Below are positions 1-7,028 of a stretch of DNA of 7,610 nucleotides, piece by piece (within the stretch, counting starts at the first letter, position 1; every line of letters begins with the position of its first letter). The notes beneath the pieces were generated by a model that was not told where the DNA came from, did no database searches, and saw nothing but the letters and a program-made list of their open reading frames with translations. Source of the stretch: an uncultured Clostridia bacterium (GTDB lineage Bacteria; Bacillota; Clostridia; Christensenellales; Aristaeellaceae); the NCBI GenBank assembly GCA_937906775.1, contig CALCUD010000016.1:1-7610 (forward strand), in the 5' to 3' direction. Both the position numbers and the translations under genes were made by a program.

Positions 1-1
1 G

Positions 2-415
2 AAAGAACAGGAGGAATATGCGGCTGAACTGCTCTCTCTGTTCCATCTGGAACATTTAAAGAACGAGCTGGCCAGCAGTCTGTCCTACGGTCAGCAGCGC
101 AAACTGGAAATCGCAAGAGCACTGGGAACGAATATGAAGGTCCTTCTTCTGGACGAACCCGCAGCCGGAATGAACCCGACTGAAACGTCCGAACTGATGG
201 AATGTATCAGTCTCATCCGGAACCGCTTTGGTATCGCGATCCTCCTGATTGAGCACGATATGAGTTTTGTCATGAATATCTGCGAAAGGATCATGGTACT
301 GGAATACGGAAAGAAAATCGCAGAAGGCACGCCCGCGGAGATTGTCTCCAATCCCCAGGTCATCGCCGCTTATCTCGGAGATGAAGAGGGAGGGATCAAT
401 GATGTTGAAGATTGA
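2..415 (+). CDS. livG: LivG, branched-chain amino acid ABC transporter ATP-binding protein (C-terminal part, 5' end outside window)
   Basis: This is one of the two cytoplasmic ATPases of the LIV-type importer for leucine, isoleucine and valine. Only the last 137 codons are present; the family is about 255 residues long, so the Walker A half lies left of the window. In the visible part, the ABC signature LSYGQQRKLEIARA starts near visible residue 28. It is followed by Walker B with the catalytic Glu (VLLLDEP), a D-loop (AGMNPTE) and the switch His in IEHDMSFVM. The AGMNP D-loop, the GQQRKLEIAR signature and the ending EGTPAEIVSNPQVIAAYLG are typical of LivG and separate it from LivF. The stop TGA (413-415) lies inside the start region of livF, which argues for coupled translation. 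Identification as LivG rather than another ABC ATPase is firm because LivF follows directly. The substrate is inferred from the family. Confidence 0.93.
   Translation, partial: KEQEEYAAELLSLFHLEHLKNELASSLSYGQQRKLEIARALGTNMKVLLLDEPAAGMNPTETSELMECISLIRNRFGIAILLIEHDMSFVMNICERIMVLEYGKKIAEGTPAEIVSNPQVIAAYLGDEEGGINDVED
386..394 (+). promoter_or_regulatory. Ribosome binding site of livF, inside the end of livG
   Basis: The purine run GAGGGAGGG lies in the last codons of livG and is spaced 7 nt from the ATG at 402. It decides the start codon between the two adjacent ATGs and places livF initiation within reach of ribosomes terminating on livG. Confidence 0.7.
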
Positions 416-1109
416 AGATCTGCAGGTTTATTACGGTGCCATTCATGCAATTAAGGGAGCTTCACTTGAAGTGAATGAGGGTGAAGTTGTCACGTTGATC
501 GGGGCAAACGGAGCAGGAAAAACAACCATTCTGCATACGGTGACCGGTCTGGTCAAAGCCCGTTCCGGTCATCTGGAATATGACGGCCACAATTTGCTTA
601 GTGTTTCTCCCCATAAAATCGTATCTCTCGGACTCGCACATGTACCGGAAGGACGTCAGCTTTTCACCCGTATGACTGTTGAAGAAAATCTTCTGATGGG
701 CGCCTATCACCGGAAAGATAGTGCCGCTATCAAATATGATCTTAGTCGGGTCTACAACCTGTTTCCTCGCCTGAGTGAAAGAAAATCCCAGATTTCGGGT
801 ACACTGTCCGGCGGTGAGCAGCAGATGGTTGCCATGGGAAGAGCCATGATGAGTCAGCCGAAAATGATCGTAATGGACGAACCCAGTATGGGATTGAGTC
901 CGATTTTGGTCCGGGATGTATTCCGAATGATCCGGGAAATGCACGAGTTAGGTATTACCGTCCTGCTTGTGGAACAGAACGCAAGCATGGCCCTGTCAAT
1001 AGCGGATCGCGGTTATGTTCTTGAAAACGGACGTATCACGCTTTCCGGAACAGCAGAAGAATTGATGAAGGATGACCGTGTCCGGAAAGCATATTTCGGA
1101 GCAACCTGA
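402..1109 (+). CDS. livF: LivF, branched-chain amino acid ABC transporter ATP-binding protein
   Basis: This is the second ATPase of the LIV importer, which partners LivG beneath the LivH/LivM permeases. The protein is complete at 235 residues, the usual family length. Visible motifs are Walker A GANGAGKT (34-41), the LivF-typical VPEGRQLF (81-88), the signature LSGGEQQ (135-141) and Walker B MIVMDEP (155-161) with D159 and E160. VEQN follows, with Gln192 where most ABC ATPases have the switch His; that replacement is normal for LivF. The end, DDRVRKAYFGAT, matches LivF C-termini. Two ATGs stand side by side at 399 and 402. The one at 402 is preferred because it sits 7 nt after a GAGGGAGGG ribosome binding site (386-394), against 4 nt for 399. 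The gene overlaps livG by 14 nt, so the two ATPases are probably made in balanced amounts. No further plus-strand gene follows; a terminator lies 17 nt downstream, making this the last gene of the operon. Confidence 0.96.
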   Translation: MLKIEDLQVYYGAIHAIKGASLEVNEGEVVTLIGANGAGKTTILHTVTGLVKARSGHLEYDGHNLLSVSPHKIVSLGLAHVPEGRQLFTRMTVEENLLMGAYHRKDSAAIKYDLSRVYNLFPRLSERKSQISGTLSGGEQQMVAMGRAMMSQPKMIVMDEPSMGLSPILVRDVFRMIREMHELGITVLLVEQNASMALSIADRGYVLENGRITLSGTAEELMKDDRVRKAYFGAT

Positions 1110-1126
1110 TGAACTCAGCAATCATG

Positions 1127-1168
1127 AAAAATACGCGTCTGCCATTTCCGGCTGACGCGCTTATTTTT
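1127..1168. terminator. Bidirectional intrinsic terminator between convergent livF and vanW-like genes
   Basis: The stem CGCGTC (1134-1139) pairs with GACGCG (1154-1159). Inside it, after one T-T mismatch, GCC (1141-1143) pairs with GGC (1150-1152) around the loop ATTTCC. The outer AAAAATA (1127-1133) can pair with TATTTTT (1162-1168) after a 2-nt bulge, giving a T tract on either strand. It lies 17 nt after the livF stop and 17 nt after the stop of the minus-strand vanW-like gene, so one hairpin probably serves both converging transcripts. A second small inverted repeat, AGTGA-TACTG-TCACT (1176-1190), overlaps the minus-strand stop codon but has no T tract. Confidence 0.82.
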
Positions 1169-1185
1169 CTTTTGCAGTGATACTG

Positions 1186-2949
1186 TCACTCTCTGGTTTT
1201 TACACCTACATATATTCTTTCTGGTTTGGGATCATAGGTATCTGTTGCAAGAAGTTCCCTGCCGATTTCTTCCGTACCGGAATATTTTACCCGATAACTT
1301 TCGAAAACATAACCGCTTTCCGGTTTGAAAACAGATTTTTGCTGATCGGTATAGGTGACATAAGTTCCTTCTGTATCCTTGATATATTTAGGTTCATCCG
1401 GCGGTTCAAGCTCCGCGGTCTGCTGCGTTTCCAACCTGTACCAGACATCTCCCATATCCGCACCGTAAATGCTGATACGGGTTATCAACCTTTTTTTATT
1501 ATCAGGATCCTGCTGAACAGCCGCTACAAGATATATCGGTTCGTCAGTATTATTCTGAAAAACAAAATCGATGATTCGCTTTCCAACCCAGTAAACCGTA
1601 GCATCCGATCCGTAGCCAGTATAATTGACCGCGTCAGAGTGCGGAGTCCGTTTTACGATTTTCATACCGGCGCATACAGCTGCCTGATAAACTGTACTGC
1701 TGACCTGACATACTCCCCCGCCGATCCCTTCGGTATGTTCCCCGTATACATATTCAACCGCCGGAAAGAAACCGTTCGCTGTCGTACGTTCACCGACAAC
1801 TTTGTTAAAGCTGAACTGTTTTCCCGGCTGAATTACAGTACCGTTGATTTTTTCGCAGGCTCGCTGAATATTTTTGTTTCTGTCATCCGTCGAGGATGTC
1901 GAAATCCGAGTATATTCTGATGAACGGAGCATATAATGCTTTTGAAGATCGGTCTTTGTCACCGTGGGTGCGATCGTCTCAACATGAAGTTCTACATCTC
2001 CGCTCTGCATGACAGCCACCATATGATAAAGCTGTTCTTTCAGCGAATCTACATCCAATTTCTGTCCGTAAATCTCATCGCTGAAAATGAATGGATAAGC
2101 CTGGGTGGTATCAAAGGAAAGCAGTTCTGCATTGCTGGCCTTTACGTCAATCTGCTCCCTGATCTGATTCAGCACTTCGTCAATTACTGAAGTATCCTTG
2201 TCCGGTACTGTTGTAAAACCATAATACGGTTCAGCGGCAAGCTTCAGCATTTCCTCATAGCGTTCGTCCACAGTAGTTCCGGCATGACCCTGTGCCCATG
2301 CCTGATGAAGTACCCCTTCAACATCGACTTCCATATTCAGCATATCCGCGGTAATGGTAGCAATGGTATTGCCGTTCCGGACCAGATTGACTTTCCATGC
2401 ATCATTGCGGCGTTGAATCTGAGACTGAACTGAATTAAGCGCCTGCTCCCAGGTCATTCCTCCCAGTTGAATCCCGTCCACATATACATTCGGACAGAAC
2501 AATGCACTGTACTTTGTAATCTCTTCTTCTACAGCCCGCTGATCCAAAATATTCCGGACAATAAACGCACCGCCGGCAAGAGCCGCTGCAATCAATAAAA
2601 CGATGAAAATGCGCAGTCCGTGTTTTTTGCGTGGCTTTTTCTGCGGAGGTTCCGTCGTTGCCGCAGCCGGAGTGAACCCCCGGAATGCGCCTGTATTCTG
2701 CGCGGTCTGAGTGTTTCCCGTGTTCCGGTAACGTGTATCCGGCTGTCCGTCCGGAAATTGCGTGTACATAGTCTGCGGTATATTTTGTGCTTGTTCCTGA
2801 GTAACGGAGGACTGCTGCGGAACATAACCGCGATATCCGGCGGAAGAGGGAGACTGCTGCATCATCCGTGCTGCTTCAGTAACACGGCGCGGAGCTTCCG
2901 TCCCGTTCGTGTTCCTGTTTCTTCTTCTATTTTCACTGCCGTTCTGCAT
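1186..2949 (-). CDS. VanW-family membrane-anchored cell-surface protein
   Basis: The protein has 587 residues. Residues 1-110 are rich in Gln, Asn, Ser, Thr and Arg, look disordered and have no signal peptide. A basic patch (KKPRKKH, 104-110) precedes one membrane helix (about 112-131), giving an N-in, C-out topology. Outside, residues 155-330 resemble the putative peptidoglycan-binding PG_binding_4 domain, opening with VYVDGIQLGGMTWEQAL and perhaps present in two copies. Residues 345-475 form a VanW domain with the hallmark IGGGVCQVSSTVYQAA (409-424) and FVFQNNTDEPIYL (462-474). The tail (520-585) resembles a G5-type fold: ESYRVKYSG, then PERIYVG. VanW occurs in some vancomycin-resistance clusters, but its biochemical role is unknown and no van resistance genes are visible here, so I do not infer resistance. 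The start ATG has AAAGGGGG 6 nt upstream. It begins 35 nt after the ftsH stop with no terminator between, so it is probably the last gene of the ftsH operon. Confidence 0.9.
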   Translation of the reverse strand: MQNGSENRRRNRNTNGTEAPRRVTEAARMMQQSPSSAGYRGYVPQQSSVTQEQAQNIPQTMYTQFPDGQPDTRYRNTGNTQTAQNTGAFRGFTPAAATTEPPQKKPRKKHGLRIFIVLLIAAALAGGAFIVRNILDQRAVEEEITKYSALFCPNVYVDGIQLGGMTWEQALNSVQSQIQRRNDAWKVNLVRNGNTIATITADMLNMEVDVEGVLHQAWAQGHAGTTVDERYEEMLKLAAEPYYGFTTVPDKDTSVIDEVLNQIREQIDVKASNAELLSFDTTQAYPFIFSDEIYGQKLDVDSLKEQLYHMVAVMQSGDVELHVETIAPTVTKTDLQKHYMLRSSEYTRISTSSTDDRNKNIQRACEKINGTVIQPGKQFSFNKVVGERTTANGFFPAVEYVYGEHTEGIGGGVCQVSSTVYQAAVCAGMKIVKRTPHSDAVNYTGYGSDATVYWVGKRIIDFVFQNNTDEPIYLVAAVQQDPDNKKRLITRISIYGADMGDVWYRLETQQTAELEPPDEPKYIKDTEGTYVTYTDQQKSVFKPESGYVFESYRVKYSGTEEIGRELLATDTYDPKPERIYVGVKTRE

Positions 2950-2984
2950 GTCGTTCCCCCTTTCATAAAACTGTTCCGGAATAA

Positions 2985-5051
2985 TCAGTCATTCAGATAA
3001 TCATCCTGTTTATCACGGTTCTGTTCTTCTGCAAGCATCTGTTTCATGATTTCCCGAGCCCGGTCGTCGCCCTTGGTTTCCGTTTCCCCGGATTCTTCGT
3101 CCGGTGTTTCATTCTTTGGCGTGTCCTTCAGGATTTCCCCGGTCGTTCTCGGTTTATCCGTGCCTAAGTCATCCGGTACTTTTCCGGTTTCCATCAGAGC
3201 AACGAATTCAGCACGGTTCAGCGTTTCATAAGTGATCAGCGCGTCCACCAGCTGATCGAGACGATCCTTGTTTTCCGTCAGAATACGCTTCGCGGTTTCA
3301 TAGCATTCAGCCAGAATCCGACTGACTTCCTTATCGATCCGTGCGGCGACTTCTTCGCTGTATTCACGGCTCTGACCGAATTCCATTCCGACAAATACTT
3401 CCTGATCGTTTCCAAGATAGATCGTACCGATCTCTTCGCTCATACCGAATTGGGTCACCATCTTACGGCATATCTCTGTTGCACGTTTCAGATCACTGGA
3501 AGAACCGGTATAAATCTCTCCCAGCGCAACTTCTTCCGCCGCATGGCCGCCGAGCATCATGGCAAGTTGATCTGTCAGCTGCGAGCGGCTCATGTTATCA
3601 TGTTCTTCAGCAGGAAGTGCCAGCGTATGACCGGCAGCCTGTCCCCTGGGAACAATCGTGATCAAATGTACATCGTCGCATCCTTTCAGAAGGTGACCGA
3701 CGATCGCATGTCCGCCCTCATGGTAGGCAACCATGCGTTTATCTGTCTCTGAAACTTTGTGGCTCTTCTTTTCCGGACCCATTTGGACCCGGGCAATCGC
3801 GTCGATCAGCAGCTGCTGATCGATCTTTTTCTTTCTGGATCGCGCGGCTAAAATAGCCGCTTCATTCATGACATTCTCCAGATCCGCGCCGCTGGCATAT
3901 GGCATCCGCTTCGCAATGTTCTCAAGATCCACATCGTCCGCAAGCGGTTTCCCTTTGCTGTGTACCTTCAGAACAGCCACGCGACCTTCCTGATCCGGAT
4001 AATTTACAGTCACCTGACGGTCAAAACGGCCGGGACGCATCAGCGCGGGGTCGAGAATATCTCTGCGGTTTGTCGCGGCCATAACAATGATGCCTTCATT
4101 CACCGCGAAACCGTCCATTTCTACCAGCAACTGATTCAAAGTCTGTTCCCGTTCGTCATGGCCGCCGCCGAGACCCGCGCCTCTGTGCCGGCCGACAGCG
4201 TCGATTTCATCTATGAATACGATTGCAGGAGCAACTTTCTTTGCCTGGTCAAACAGATCGCGGACACGGCTGGCGCCAACGCCGACAAACATCTCAACAA
4301 AGTCGCTGCCTGAAATGGAGAAGAAAGGAACGCCTGCTTCACCTGCAACAGCCTTGGCAAGCAAAGTTTTTCCTGTTCCGGGAGGTCCGACAAGCAGAAC
4401 GCCTTTGGGAATGCGGGCTCCGAGTTCTGTATAGTTCTTCGGATTCTTCAGGAAATCCACCATCTCCTGAAGTTCTTCCTTTTCCTCATCTGCGCCGGCA
4501 ACATTGGCAAAGGTGATCTGATTCTTGGAGGGGTCCTGAATCCGGGCATGACTTTTCCCGAAATTCATCACCCTTCCTCCGCCCCCTCCCTGGGAGCGCA
4601 TCATCACAAACCAGATCACGGCAGTGATCACAAGAATAATGATATATGGAATAAACTCATACCACCACGGAATACTGACCGGTTCCCTGTACTCGATCTG
4701 AAAAGAAAGTTCTTTGACAGAAGTCTCTTCAAGCGTCTTGCCGGATTTTGCCGCCTGCATCTGGCGGACAGTCTCCAGAAAATCCTCCCCGATCGTCGTT
4801 TCAAAATCATAACTGCGATCCGGGAAATCTGCTTTGGCTACCTTTGTTGTCGTAGTCAGACCGACGAGAGAATTCCCTCTCAGCGCAACTCTGGCGACCT
4901 TCCCTTCGTCAATCATTTCAAGTAATTGAGGATATTCGATCCGTTTGGAAACAGTTGTACCGATTCCGCCGTTGAGCAGAATGGCAACCAGCAGAATCGT
5001 TCCCAACAGCGCAATATATCCGATTATTCCCCTGGACGGTTTCTTCTTCAA
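2985..5051 (-). CDS. ftsH: FtsH, ATP-dependent zinc metalloprotease, TTG start
   Basis: FtsH is a hexameric AAA+ protease of the cytoplasmic membrane that unfolds and degrades membrane and regulatory proteins. This copy is complete at 688 residues. Membrane helix 1 spans about 9-27 and helix 2 about 132-151, with the external domain between them. A Gly-rich linker (155-159) leads to Walker A GPPGTGKT (222-229), the pore loop FVEMFVGVG (251-259), Walker B VFIDEID (278-284) and the second region of homology (325-345) with arginine fingers R339 and R342. The zinc site is HEGGH (444-448), with D520 in GSSSDLKRAT as the probable third ligand. The tail after about 640 is charged and low in complexity. 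The start is TTG at 5051-5049: a perfect AGGAGG lies 9 nt upstream, no in-frame ATG precedes it, and the first internal Met (residue 46) would remove the first membrane helix. It lies 48 nt downstream of hpt, the usual Firmicutes order. Confidence 0.98.
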   Translation of the reverse strand: MKKKPSRGIIGYIALLGTILLVAILLNGGIGTTVSKRIEYPQLLEMIDEGKVARVALRGNSLVGLTTTTKVAKADFPDRSYDFETTIGEDFLETVRQMQAAKSGKTLEETSVKELSFQIEYREPVSIPWWYEFIPYIIILVITAVIWFVMMRSQGGGGGRVMNFGKSHARIQDPSKNQITFANVAGADEEKEELQEMVDFLKNPKNYTELGARIPKGVLLVGPPGTGKTLLAKAVAGEAGVPFFSISGSDFVEMFVGVGASRVRDLFDQAKKVAPAIVFIDEIDAVGRHRGAGLGGGHDEREQTLNQLLVEMDGFAVNEGIIVMAATNRRDILDPALMRPGRFDRQVTVNYPDQEGRVAVLKVHSKGKPLADDVDLENIAKRMPYASGADLENVMNEAAILAARSRKKKIDQQLLIDAIARVQMGPEKKSHKVSETDKRMVAYHEGGHAIVGHLLKGCDDVHLITIVPRGQAAGHTLALPAEEHDNMSRSQLTDQLAMMLGGHAAEEVALGEIYTGSSSDLKRATEICRKMVTQFGMSEEIGTIYLGNDQEVFVGMEFGQSREYSEEVAARIDKEVSRILAECYETAKRILTENKDRLDQLVDALITYETLNRAEFVALMETGKVPDDLGTDKPRTTGEILKDTPKNETPDEESGETETKGDDRAREIMKQMLAEEQNRDKQDDYLND

Positions 5052-5060
5052 TGTTTTTTT

Positions 5061-5066
5061 CCTCCT
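5061..5066 (-). promoter_or_regulatory. Ribosome binding site fixing the TTG start of ftsH
   Basis: On the minus strand this reads AGGAGG, the full anti-SD complement. It is followed by seven A residues, then CA, then TTG. The 9-nt spacing is acceptable, and the strong site may offset the weak initiation codon. Confidence 0.8.
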
Positions 5067-5099
5067 AAGTCCGGTTTTCTTACAACCCGTATATGGATA

Positions 5100-5663
5100 T
5101 TATTCTTTATCGTAGATTTTCGGTGAGAGAACGCCGATGTCCGGAATATTTCGATACCTCTGATCATAATCCAGACCGTAACCAACTACAAATTCATCCG
5201 GAATATTGAAACAGCAATAGTCAACTTTCAGATCCCTGACTGTTCTTCTGGCCGGTTTGTCCAACAGGGTACAGATCCGGATGGAAGCCGCGCCCCGCTG
5301 TTCCAGCATTTTCATCAGATAATTCAACGTAACGCCAGAATCTACAATATCTTCAACCAGAATCACATCTTTTCCGACAATATCGTGATCCAGATCCTTC
5401 AGGACGCGGACTACGCCGCTTGTCTTCGTGGCGCTACCATAACTTGAAATAGCCATAAATTCCATTGTCAGCGGAAGATCGATCTCCCGGCACAAATCGG
5501 TGAAAAATAAGGATGCACCTTTCAGGATACACACCATGACCGGAGTTTTTCCTTTATAATCCGAAGTGATTTTTTCACCCATGTCCCGGACTTTTTCTTC
5601 TATTTCTTCCCGTGTAACAAGGATCTTGCTGAGATCATCATAGATCTTTGCGTTCTTTTTCAT
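5100..5663 (-). CDS. hpt: Hypoxanthine phosphoribosyltransferase
   Basis: This is a purine salvage enzyme that converts hypoxanthine or guanine plus PRPP to IMP or GMP in the cytoplasm. It has 187 residues, close to the family norm of about 180. The PRPP-binding signature is VEDIVDSGVT (103-112), with acidic pair E104-D105. The LKG turn is at 47-49, and the flexible loop SSYGSATKTSG at 73-83. The purine pocket is marked by K136 (DKPARR), F158-V159 and D165 (PDEFVVGYGLDY). The start ATG at 5663 is chosen because AGAGGGA lies just upstream (GAGGG with 7-nt spacing). In-frame ATGs at 5690 and 5684 would also be open but lack a comparable site. The gene overlaps the end of tilS by 26 nt, so coupled translation is likely; fused TilS-Hpt proteins are known in some Firmicutes. 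ftsH follows after 48 nt. In older annotations this gene is also called hprT. Confidence 0.97.
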   Translation of the reverse strand: MKKNAKIYDDLSKILVTREEIEEKVRDMGEKITSDYKGKTPVMVCILKGASLFFTDLCREIDLPLTMEFMAISSYGSATKTSGVVRVLKDLDHDIVGKDVILVEDIVDSGVTLNYLMKMLEQRGAASIRICTLLDKPARRTVRDLKVDYCCFNIPDEFVVGYGLDYDQRYRNIPDIGVLSPKIYDKE

Positions 5664-7017
5664 CTGAAATCCCTCTTTTCTCATCTGCAACCCAAGGCAT
5701 GGGACCGGTCCAGACCATGAACCTGTTCACCGTTTCCGGATCCATTTTCGGTACGTTTCCCGTTCCGACGCCGCAAACCATAATAACTTCGTTTCCCCTG
5801 CACAGCAAAGGAATTCTGTCTCTCCAGGAAACGTCAACCTTCCTGTCGGTCAGATAATCCTGAAGTTTCCGGTAATCTGGAGAACCGAATGGACGGATCC
5901 GATCCCCCGGTTTCCTGGTCCGGATCACACATCCGTTCAGAAAATTTTCCGGAATTGCCTGTTTGATCTTTCCATCGCCGGTTCCTGACTGATATTCACC
6001 GGTCCTGAGCGTAAAATCTCCGAACTTGATACAGTCTCCATACGCATCTACCGGTTTCAGACAGAAATGTTCTTTCCCTGTCAGATGAAGATGTGCCGCC
6101 CCACGAACCGCACCGCTTCCGCCCGGCAGGTTGATTTTTGCTCCCTTTGGAGCTTCCGTCAGCGAACTGAGCATTTTGCTTTGCGTCCGGTTCAGCGTAT
6201 GCTCCTTCAGTTCCGGTACATATTGTTTCCACCATTTTCGGAGCGTACGGACACGAATCCCTTCCGGCTGATTCGCAAGTCCCTCAATTCGAAACCAGTC
6301 TGAACCTGCATATTCCTGAATCAGTCTGTCAGCAATTTCATCCATTGCGCGATTTTCATCGGCAGTCATTTCTGCAGTAGCAGCAATGCGACCGACTGCT
6401 CCCGGAAAATCGCGTTCCATCTCCGGAAGAATAACGGAACGGATCCGGTTTCGAAGATAGCGGGTATCCTGATTGCTTTCATCCTCTCTCCAGATAATTC
6501 CGTTTTCCGTCAGGAATTTACGGATTTCCTCACGTCGCAACCCCAGCATGGGCCGCAGGATCCGGATCCCGTGGTCCCGGGATTCTCTTTGCATGCATCC
6601 GAGGCCTTCCGGTCCTGCGCCGCGTAATAAGCGTATGAGATATGTTTCCGCCTGATCATCTGCGTGATGTGCCAGGATCAACGTATCGGCGCCGGACTCT
6701 GTCATGCATTCACGGAAACAGGCGTATCGGGCTTCCCGTGCGGTGTTTTCGTCTGCTTTGCCATGCAGATCCGGTCGATATCCGCGCCAGGGAATTCCAA
6801 GCTTTGCGCATAACGCTTCAGAAAAAAGCATATCCTGGTCGGAAGCGTCTCCGCGCAAACCGTGGTTTACATGAACAGCTTCCAGCTGCAGACGGCCTGT
6901 CTGAACTTCAGGTATAAGAAGATATAACAACGCAACGGAATCCGCCCCTCCTGAAATCCCGAGAACCGCATGACCGGCCGGCATCGGTTCCAGTTTTTCC
7001 CGGAGGCTTGTCCACAT
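5638..7017 (-). CDS. tilS: tRNA(Ile)-lysidine synthase TilS
   Basis: TilS uses ATP to join lysine to the wobble C34 of tRNA-Ile(CAU), changing its decoding from AUG to AUA and its charging from Met to Ile; it is normally essential. From the ATG at 7017 the protein has 459 residues. Visible parts are the PP-loop SGGADS (22-27), VNHGLRGDASDQD (50-62), the HHADDQAET motif (117-125), RPMLGLRREEI (155-165) and DESNQDTRYLRNRIR (179-193). A TilS C-terminal domain follows at about 365-418, with RTRKPGDRIRPFG and KLQDYLTDRKV. The 7017 start is preferred because GGAAGGA lies just upstream, although GG to ATG is only 4 nt, and because about 20 residues before the PP-loop is usual. In-frame ATGs at 7050, 7032 and 7029 are alternatives; the pair at 7032/7029 overlaps the upstream stop TGA, which would suit coupled translation. 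The end overlaps hpt by 26 nt. Confidence 0.95.
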   Translation of the reverse strand: MWTSLREKLEPMPAGHAVLGISGGADSVALLYLLIPEVQTGRLQLEAVHVNHGLRGDASDQDMLFSEALCAKLGIPWRGYRPDLHGKADENTAREARYACFRECMTESGADTLILAHHADDQAETYLIRLLRGAGPEGLGCMQRESRDHGIRILRPMLGLRREEIRKFLTENGIIWREDESNQDTRYLRNRIRSVILPEMERDFPGAVGRIAATAEMTADENRAMDEIADRLIQEYAGSDWFRIEGLANQPEGIRVRTLRKWWKQYVPELKEHTLNRTQSKMLSSLTEAPKGAKINLPGGSGAVRGAAHLHLTGKEHFCLKPVDAYGDCIKFGDFTLRTGEYQSGTGDGKIKQAIPENFLNGCVIRTRKPGDRIRPFGSPDYRKLQDYLTDRKVDVSWRDRIPLLCRGNEVIMVCGVGTGNVPKMDPETVNRFMVWTGPMPWVADEKRGISDEKERKDL

Positions 7018-7020
7018 CGT

Positions 7021-7027
7021 TCCTTCC
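7021..7027 (-). promoter_or_regulatory. Candidate ribosome binding site of tilS
   Basis: The minus strand reads GGAAGGA followed by ACG and ATG (7017). None of the three upstream in-frame ATGs has a recognisable Shine-Dalgarno sequence, so this site decides the preferred start. The spacing is short, so the choice is moderate rather than certain. Confidence 0.55.
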
Positions 7028-7028
7028 A

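Noticed and set aside
462..944. Minus-strand open frame of 160 codons inside livF
   Set aside because: It lies opposite the ABC core motifs of livF and has no domain or ribosome binding site of its own.
972..983. LivF lacks the usual switch histidine (VEQN instead of VEHD)
   Set aside because: Gln at this position is the normal state in LivF-type ATPases, including the E. coli protein, so it is not a sign of inactivity.
1176..1190. Inverted repeat AGTGA-TACTG-TCACT over the stop codon of the vanW-like gene
   Set aside because: It has only five base pairs and no T tract; the neighbouring GC-rich hairpin is a far better terminator, so I do not list it separately.
1177..1920. Long plus-strand open frame of 247 codons opposite the vanW-like gene
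   Set aside because: It is antisense to well-supported VanW domain coding sequence, is rich in Phe, Ile and Arg as expected of a reverse shadow, and shows no recognisable domain.
1186..2949. Possible vancomycin-resistance locus because of the VanW domain
   Set aside because: No vanH, vanA/B, vanX, vanR or vanS genes are present. VanW-domain proteins are common in Clostridia without resistance, and the neighbours are housekeeping genes.
3341..4925. Several plus-strand open frames of 60-125 codons across ftsH
   Set aside because: They are shadows of the AAA and protease domains on the minus strand, with no recognisable motif.
5052..5099. Possible terminator or promoter between hpt and ftsH
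   Set aside because: The 48 nt hold only the ftsH ribosome binding site. I see no stem with a T tract and no convincing -35/-10 pair on the minus strand.
6558..6569. Perfect 12-base palindrome GGATCCGGATCC, followed by TCCCGGGA
   Set aside because: It lies inside tilS and encodes the conserved IRIL stretch before RPMLGL; it is explained by codon choice and has no associated promoter or repeat copy.
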